Source: Rhipidocladum racemiflorum | Taxonomy: Eukaryota; Streptophyta; Magnoliopsida; Poales; Poaceae | NCBI GenBank assembly: GCA_036346355.1 | Contig: CM070570.1 | Span: 5,960,649-6,024,648 of the forward strand | Length of the DNA stretch: 64,000 nt | Reading direction: 5' to 3' | Part shown: positions 57,696 to 64,000 of the stretch, one piece after another | Layout of the letters: every line of letters begins with the position of its first letter | Position numbering within the stretch: the stretch's first letter is position 1 | Notes under the pieces: model-generated | What the model was told of the DNA's origin: nothing | The model's database searches: none | Seen by the model: only the letters and a program-made list of their open reading frames with translations | Made by a program: the position numbers and the translations under genes

Positions 57696-60105
57696 TCATG
57701 TAAACGTTGACGATCCCACTTGCCTTCTCTTCCAGATGATTGGAGCAATCATCATCCATACTACATGTGCAAGCATTGGCCCGTCAGTAAATAAGCGAGT
57801 ATATAGTTTCTTTCAACATGGCAAAGATACAGTCCAAATTTTCTGACAATGTGTGCTCAGCTCAATAGGGTTCAGGGATTAGATTACTTACTGTACACGA
57901 TTGCTGCTAGCCATTCGTTAGCAACACGTACCCATGTACTCGCCCATCCAACATCTATCTTCCACCTGAGGGAACGGGTAATAATGTTTTTCAAATTTAG
58001 GCAACATAGTGTTAGTCCATATAAGTACTTGTGTTTGCAGTAAATTAATTACAGTGCCAAACAGATAATTTTTTTTGTAGTAGTTTATCACTGCATAAAT
58101 ATCTTTCTGAAATTAAAGAGAGTGGGTTTTGTATGAACTTACTTTTCCATGGTTTGATGCCCATCCCAACCAACAAAGATCATGGCAAAGTACATGGCGC
58201 CCATGGCAAACACAAAATGGAAGAAGCCAAACCCGTAGGGAATATCGTCTTCAGACTCAACTTCAGTCTTCTTGAACTGCAAATGCTTGAGGAAGTTCAA
58301 TTCGAATGGTATCCTTTACCCATCCGGTGATCAGTTAAATACAGTTGACAACATACCTGAAAGCATTTAGAATCTATTCCCGTCGAGAAAGTCGCCATGA
58401 CGATGACAATAACCGCGATAACAAAACTCTGCCAAAGTCAGACATTTCGTTTTTCAGTTAGAAATAGAATGCAAGTTCATCGGACTAATACACAGTAAGT
58501 TGATGTCTTTTTTTTTTTCCTTCGGTAAATTTCTACAGTGCTTTCAATCAAAAAAAAATTCTACTGAGCTATTGCTGAAGATAAGAATCATCACTGAAGA
58601 GGGCTCTAAGAATGTGTGTACCGCGATGTTGAGCCAATCTGCACTTGTTGCAGCTTCTGCTTTCTTGTTGCAAATCTCTGTGTGTGGCTCACTACAAAGA
58701 AAAAGGAAGAAACTTGTGTCATGGAATGAACTAATTTGATATTTAGTGGCAACGATCAGAATTCAGATCTGAATCTTTACCTTCTAATTGCTGACCAGCA
58801 CAGGAACACAACGTACACCCCCATCAGCCCTGGTGCCAGATAGCCTGCCTTGACCTGATTTGATAAAAGAAAATGCAATTTCACCATAGAACTCGGTCCC
58901 CATCTCAATTGACAACACCATTTGGCATTTGATTTGAGAGTGCTTACCTTGGAGTTCAATGAGATGCAGGTCATAAGCTGCAGAAGCGCCAGCGTGATGG
59001 TGATGAACAGAATGTTCAGCTTGCAGGTTGGCCTCGGCGCGTACCAGACGTACATCAGAACAATCCCTAGGATAGATACAACATACGCTACAATGGAGAC
59101 CACAAGGACCTGCATGTGGCTGCAATTGAACCATATACTGCCACTGTTAGATCTCATTTGTCAGACGGCAACCACACACAACTACTTGGTCAGGACAAAC
59201 CTACCATCTCTTGAGGTTTATCTCTGACCGGCAACAGTCGTTCAGCCATGTGATGAAGCTGGTCACACTGATGAGTTGAACAATAAGAAACGCGCTGTTT
59301 AATTCCAAGACAAGTAAAGACATCATATTCTTGAAACCTAAACGGAAGAACAAGAAACGTCTGAAAAGGTCAGGCATGCATGCATGTACCCTACCCTGCT
59401 CCAAAATGCGCAACCTTCCCTGATAAAAATTCAGACAAACACCGTCATCAGCCATAGCCAGAGCCAGAGTCGTAAGAGCATGAGGTGAGCAGAGGCGAAC
59501 TGACCGTAGAGCTGGATGACGGGCGACGACACGAAGAAGGGGATCGCTGTGAAGCCCATCCACAGGACGATCTTGGCCGGCCACCACTCGGAGTGCCACG
59601 AGTTCCGGCAGTCCTGCACCTTCCTCGTGTTCACGGTCGACAGGAACATGACGAAGAAGAAGAGCTGACCAGCAACATATTGTCAAGGACAACAACCATA
59701 CCTAGTGCTCCAAGAACACGAAATTTCTGGAAATTTTTCCAAGGATACAAAGCAGCCGAGGCTGATCCGCAGCACGCCCTCCGCTCCGAAGCAGTACCGC
59801 GCGCCCTGGCAAACCTTGAGGCGTTGGAGCTCGGAGAGGGCGGAGTTGCCGTAGTCGCGGATGGTCCAGGCGAGGAGGTTGGTGACGAGAAAGATGAGCG
59901 CGTAGACGTAGCGCGCCATCATGGGGTTGGGGCCCAGGCACAGGTGCGCGCAGCACGAGTCCTCCATGAACCGGATGCACCGCTCCCTGGACCCGCTCCG
60001 CTGGTCGCCGCCGCCGCCTCCACCGTTTCTCTCCCCCGGCGGCACGCCGGCACCGCCGTAGCCCGCCATGCCCGCTTCGCTGTCCATGCAGCTTCCAAGT
60101 GTCAT
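57696..60105 (-). CDS. serine incorporator (SERINC/TDE1 family) membrane protein, 11 exons
   Basis: Minus-strand exons: 60105-59749, 59664-59505, 59419-59395, 59294-59205, 59119-58948, 58854-58781, 58691-58622, 58428-58357, 58276-58143, 57965-57892, 57760-57696. All introns are GT-AG and phases agree, giving 1293 nt or 430 aa, the usual SERINC size. Signatures include MARYVYALIFLVTNLLAW, KVCQGARYCFGAEGVLRISL, RNSWHSEWWPAKIV, SFITWLNDCC, DDIPYGFGFFHFVFAMGAMY and VGWASTWVRVANEWLAA. About ten hydrophobic segments predict a multi-pass protein of endomembranes or plasma membrane. Animal relatives were named for serine incorporation into lipids and act as lipid scramblases; the plant role is not settled. 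The 25-nt exon 3 is a microexon. Start at 60105 (MTLGSCMDSE) or 60087 (MDSEAGMAG). Confidence 0.92.
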
Positions 60106-60160
60106 CCCAAGAACGGAGCTACTGCTTCCTGCACACGCACAATCCCCCACAAGATTCACA

Positions 60161-60265
60161 TCACACGAGAATTGTGGCAGGAGATTGTTCGCTCGTTGCG
60201 TACGCCTCGATCGCCTCGGCGCGCGTGATCGAAAACGACGTGCTCCTTTGCACCAAAGCCATCAT
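60161..60265 (-). promoter_or_regulatory. upstream ORF in the SERINC leader
   Basis: A 34-codon frame beginning with two consecutive ATGs lies between the TATA box and an acceptor-like GTGTGCAG just before 60127. It ends in TGA before that acceptor. It could regulate translation, or its start could belong to an alternative N-terminus if an intron is removed; the frames I tried did not join cleanly. Confidence 0.4.
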
Positions 60266-60364
60266 CCCCAAGGAGTGTTGTTCTTGTCTTGCTTTATGGC
60301 CAAGACTACTGCCGCTGCTAGCTTCGACCAGCTAGCGCTCCAGTTTGACTCGCCTTGACCAACC

Positions 60365-60374
60365 GTTTTATAGT
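60365..60374 (-). promoter_or_regulatory. TATA box of SERINC
   Basis: The minus strand reads ACTATAAAAC, about 260 bp upstream of the proposed start codon. Confidence 0.5.
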
Positions 60375-60479
60375 ACTACTCCGTAACGAACTAACTGTGA
60401 CAGTTGTACTAACCGTCACTCCTAGGTTTGCAAGAAAGGAAAAGCAGTTAATTTTACTTGTCCCATTTTGGCTTCTTTA

Positions 60480-60744
60480 GGCCCTGTTTGGTACGGTTTA
60501 AGATTCTAATAGAAATATAAACAATTCTAGATTCTTAGTAGAAACGTTTTAGGTAGAATCAGAATCACTGTCTGGAAACCGTTTGGCTAGCTGTATGGAT
60601 TCTGTGAATCGGTGTGGAACGGGGTTGAGGGTGATTCGGCCCCAGTGTGAAAAAAGAAGAAACGTTCCGAGCTTTAGCCTGTTTGGCTGGGTTTCTCTTA
60701 GATTCTAGTAAAAACGGCCCGGTTCTAAGTTATCAAACGGGGTC
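60480..60744. mobile_element. Tourist-like MITE
   Basis: Ends GGCCCTGTTTGGTAC and ATCAAACGGGGTC are imperfect inverted repeats, with TTA on both sides (60477-60479, 60745-60747). Length 265 bp. Confidence 0.85.
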
Positions 60745-60747
60745 TTA

Positions 60748-61464
60748 ATTCCTTTCCCTTTCAATATCTAGGATTGTGTGTTTAACTGCTCCAGGAGCAG
60801 AATCATCAAAGGTTTCTTCCAAAGCTACACATTGTGGTATCTAATTTCACTGTTCGGACAGGGATGGAGGATATATAAAGAGGTGAAAGACAATTAAAAG
60901 GAAGGAAAGGTAACCCGGAGAACATGATTTTTTACTAGTAACAAGCTTGGCTTTAAAGGAAGATTAGGATTGAAGATGGAGGTAAAAGAGAGCCCCATGA
61001 ACGCAAGACCGGAGGAGGACGCACATGGCTTTTTGCGCCTGTCATGTGGAGCTTTTGATGTTTGTAGAAAAGGAGCAAATAAGCTCCAAAGCAAAGTATA
61101 CAATGATGGAGGAAAGAAGGAGGGAAAGCAAAGGAAGCTAGGTAAATTCCTCTAGAAACACCAGTAATTATGTCCATTTAAGCAATAATTTGTGTTGATG
61201 TGCATGTTGTTGCGTATGGCTTATATATATGTAACGTGAAAGGGGTTGTGTATGGATTGTGGGTCCGAGTTAACATGTAACTAGGGTATACGGATGATGT
61301 TTATCAAATCCCAAAAAAGAAATTACTAACACGAATAGAGTGCCACATTCGACTCCTGGGACTTACGCTTTGCTGAACCTCGTAAAACAACCGTCATATC
61401 TCTCGTGTGTTTACCGTGATTATTCTCTTGTGCTAGGGCTGCTGCCGGCTCCAACGCATGTTTA
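60748..61464. other. intergenic
   Basis: No convincing gene. The small minus-strand frames at 60894-61177 lack recognisable motifs. Confidence 0.4.
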
Positions 61465-61562
61465 GGGGGTGCTTGGATTAGGGGTATTTCATTGGAATGT
61501 TTTAGGATTTAGTTCAAATTCCCAAAACCTCTCAAGAAATTACCACTCATCCAAGCAGGGCC
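61465..61562. mobile_element. 98-bp Tourist-like MITE
   Basis: Ends GGGGGTGCTTGGATTAGG and CATCCAAGCAGGGCC, flanked by TTA (61462-61464, 61563-61565). Confidence 0.85.
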
Positions 61563-62000
61563 TTAGTGTAATTTTGCTCTTACCAGTGGTATCTCCTTAT
61601 TCTTTTCCTCTTTCGTCGTGCAGCCACGTTGTTGCTAGTCAACTCGAATCTGAAATCTGAACCATTTCTAGCCGGAGCTAGGTTGCACATAGTCCGTCAT
61701 AATTTAAGCTAGACATGTCTGTATTCTGTGTAAACAGAGGATCTTCTTTTCTTTTTTGCTTACTCACGTTTTCTGAATTGACAGACCGACAGGGAATTTC
61801 ATACAGCTCTGCTACATGAACAGAGCCGCAGGAGAGAACATCAACTGAACATCATGCATCTAGGCGAACTTCTGAGCAATAGCTTATCGCACAGACACGA
61901 TTGAACTTAAGACTATTTTGCAAAGAGTAACTAGCCCAAATGAACGAGTAATCAATCAAGGAAGAACTAGGAAAGAACACGTTCGCATCTTAATTAGAAA

Positions 62001-62040
62001 GAAGAAGAAGAAGAAGAAGAAGAAGAAGAAGAAGAAGAAG

Positions 62041-62070
<30 letters not shown>
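62001..62070. repeat. (GAA)n microsatellite
   Basis: About 70 bases of uninterrupted GAA/AAG triplets, 7 bases from the GT of a predicted minus-strand splice donor at 62077-62078. Confidence 0.97.
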
Positions 62071-62073
<3 letters not shown>

Positions 62074-62078
62074 CTCAC

Positions 62079-62545
62079 CTTACATCCAGGTAAATGCAGC
62101 ATCTGCCAGCCCTGAATCCGATCCCCTCTCGGGTTAGCTGTTGGATGAAGGAATCAAAGAAAGATTGTCTCGCAAGAAACACATCCCGTACTCTGTACTT
62201 TGTACCCCCGGCCACGAAAAGCAACAAACGAAATTCTCTTGCGTACGACGCTGCAATAGAGCCCGACAACCAAATAGATGGATCAAAATCTCTCGCGCTG
62301 ATAGCTCGCGAAACAGATAGAAAAAACCAAACGATCTCAAATGCAACAGAGCAAACAGTTGGACACTGATCATGTGTGCAGGACGATCATGAGCAGGCAG
62401 GCAAAGACGGCAGCACTCACGTCACATGCGCATGGAACTGGTGTGGAAGAAGAAGAAGAAGAAGAAGAAGCCCGGCGGCCTGTCTGTCCTCCTAGAAGCT
62501 GCTTGCCTCGACGCAAGCCGTTGCTGCCGTTGCCAATGGTGGCGG
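62079..62545 (-). other. putative 5'-UTR exon of a minus-strand transcript
   Basis: A TATA box upstream (62568-62576), a CT-rich leader and a strong donor ATGTAAG/GTGAGTTA at 62079/62078 suggest a first exon. The only ATG-started frame near its 5' end (MAPPPLATAATACVEASSF) is 19 codons. It may be an alternative, distal 5'-UTR exon of SERINC, with an intron of about 2 kb to the acceptor near 60128, or the start of an unrelated non-coding transcript. Confidence 0.4.
62446..62470. repeat. short (GAA)n repeat
   Basis: Eight triplets inside the putative first exon; on the minus strand it is a (TTC)n leader tract. Confidence 0.9.
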
Positions 62546-62567
62546 TGCCATGAACGTCGCTAGCTTG

Positions 62568-62576
62568 CTTTTATAT
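62568..62576 (-). promoter_or_regulatory. TATA box of the putative minus-strand transcript
   Basis: The minus strand reads ATATAAAAG, flanked by GC-rich sequence. Confidence 0.5.
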
Positions 62577-62579
62577 GTT

Positions 62580-64000
62580 CTCGCGCGGCGGAGGACAGTT
62601 CAAGAGGTGGAAGGTGGCGGTGCTCCCTTTTTTTCCCGCCGCAAGCAGGCCGGCCTAGGCTATTTTTTATTCTGCCTCCTCCCTGCCGGTGGTTTATTTT
62701 GGCTTCGTTCGTAGTAGGAGTATATTACTATTATTATTATGTATGTACCAGACGCATACACGCACTCCTCTTCTGTCCCTCCCCACGAACACACGCACGG
62801 CTTTCAATCGCCGACCGGTTGCTTTAACGCCTCGTCAGTCGTCACAGCGCTTCCCCTGCACAGTTGCTCTTTAGCGCCGGTAAAAAGAAACACAAAAACT
62901 AACCTACGAAACGGTATACCTCTGAAACTCTTAAAACTTGTAAATTTTTACACTAAAACTCATGAAACTTAGTACTAAAAACTGATGAAACATAAAATTG
63001 ATGAAACTAAACACTGAAACTCATAAAACTAGCACTGAAACTGATAAGTTTCATAAGTTTCACGGCTATACCATTCCCTAGTCACCCTAGAAAAAAAAGT
63101 TCGGATCCAATATATCACCACTTTTTTTTAAAAAAAAAAATGTACAGTGTATGTGGACACGTACATAGCGAACTGGGCAAGTCAGGTCAGTTCATCAATG
63201 GATTAGTAGCATCAACAAACTGTCAGGGCAGGTACTCTCGCTTAGATCTGGCCTACGTTGGTGTGGTGGTCACCGGAGGATGCGTCAGGGCGATTGGGGC
63301 AGGGACTGGGAGTAGGACCCACGGCCACGGGACGTCGGGTTCTGGCCTCGGTTGATGTGTCAGCTGGTAGGCGAGCCGTGGGCCCGTGGCAGATTGGCGG
63401 GGTAGGGTGAGAACCAGACTACACCGATCTGAGATTGTAGTCCATCTGTGGTCACCGGCAGGCTCCATGTCTGCCACAATTGCACCAGATCTTCTCCTCA
63501 CCACGTACCTACGTATGCATGCATCTATGGATGGATGCGTGCAGGGCAGATCAGATTATGTCCAGAAATTGCCTGAACAGTAAGAGACGTAGATATTCAG
63601 AGTTTCAGAGGGCACACACAAAATCAGATGTTTTTAACCTTTGTTCTGGCCATGCTGTACAGCACTGTTACACAACAATGTGCATGTGGTCATGTGGATA
63701 CCGCATTATCGCCCACTCACGATAGGTAATACAACTCACTTGCGCAATTGTCCTCGATTAAAGTCAAAAGAAAGGATGAACCTAGGGTTGGTATGTTTGG
63801 CTCTCCGAACATCATACAGGCTCTTCGACACTTCAAAGTGTAGTAAACAACTTGGGGTCTCAGAGACCGAGCGTAGCTCGGGTGATTGGCTCGCTAGGTG
63901 AGCGAGTACGCCGCTCGAACGTGGATGCTGGGTCCGTTTGTGCTTGAAGAGTTGAAGTTATTTATCCTGTGGATAAATACATCCGTGCGCATCCAGTGGA
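62580..64000. other. intergenic to window end
   Basis: No gene recognised. At 62895-63070 a degenerate array of the phrase CTGATGAAAC / ACTCATGAAAC alternates with ACACTGAAAC and ends in an inverted GTTTCATAAGTTTCA; it is probably a small MITE or simple repeat. A longer open frame at 63386-63583 has no motif support. Confidence 0.4.

Noticed and set aside
62134..62373. 79-codon minus-strand frame as a protein gene
   Set aside because: It lies in the putative 5'-UTR exon and shows no motif or codon bias.
62895..63070. Possible C/D-box snoRNA cluster (TGATGAAAC and CTGA repeated)
   Set aside because: The motifs come from one degenerate simple repeat without terminal stems or defined guide intervals, and it ends in its own inverted copy.

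Overview
The window is nuclear DNA of a grass (Poaceae). Introns, Sirevirus-type and Gypsy-type LTRs, Stowaway, Tourist and hAT MITEs, and intronless GC-rich glycosyltransferase genes all point that way. I cannot name the species. Most of the sequence is transposon-derived. Many boundaries could be fixed because both TG...CA (or TIR) ends and the flanking target-site duplications (TSDs) can be read directly.

Layout. (1) 1-2.66 kb: the tail of an unidentified gene, an AT microsatellite and Gypsy-like debris. (2) 2.66-15.2 kb: what looks like one long Gypsy-type LTR broken by three nested insertions. These are a 3.3 kb solo LTR (3361-6662), a 0.69 kb solo LTR (8461-9152) and a rearranged Sirevirus-like element (9449-15032) that ends in U5 on both sides and carries a 2 x 1.4 kb LTR palindrome. 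(3) 16.2-24.35 kb, + strand: a four-exon EPCR-type gene (enhancer-of-polycomb-related, about 1567 aa) with a LINE fragment in intron 1. (4) 25.5-33.1 kb: an AT-rich 236-bp tandem repeat and a second 3.3 kb solo LTR of the 3361-6662 family, in opposite orientation. (5) 33.2-60.1 kb, - strand: a segmental duplication of [UDP-glycosyltransferase + serine-incorporator 3' end]. Copy 1 holds an intact UGT (33192-34640) and only a SERINC 3' fragment (46.6-49.2 kb), and is inflated by a very young copia element (35059-40888) and many MITEs. Copy 2 holds an intact UGT (53543-54988) and a complete 11-exon SERINC gene (57696-60105). (6) 60.1-64 kb: Tourist MITEs, GAA repeats and a likely minus-strand promoter with a first exon.

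How the genes relate. The EPCR protein belongs to a chromatin complex family. The two UGTs are tandem paralogs likely to glucosylate small molecules, and UGT2 has a duplicated 225-bp promoter. SERINC is a multi-pass membrane protein. No shared pathway is evident.

The most unusual objects are the Sirevirus insertion with U5 at both ends, the copia primer-binding site that matches the anticodon arm of an inosine-containing tRNA-Ile, and the contrast between almost identical copia LTRs and a wrecked coding region. The coding calls rest on conserved motifs and clean splice phases; no database search was run.
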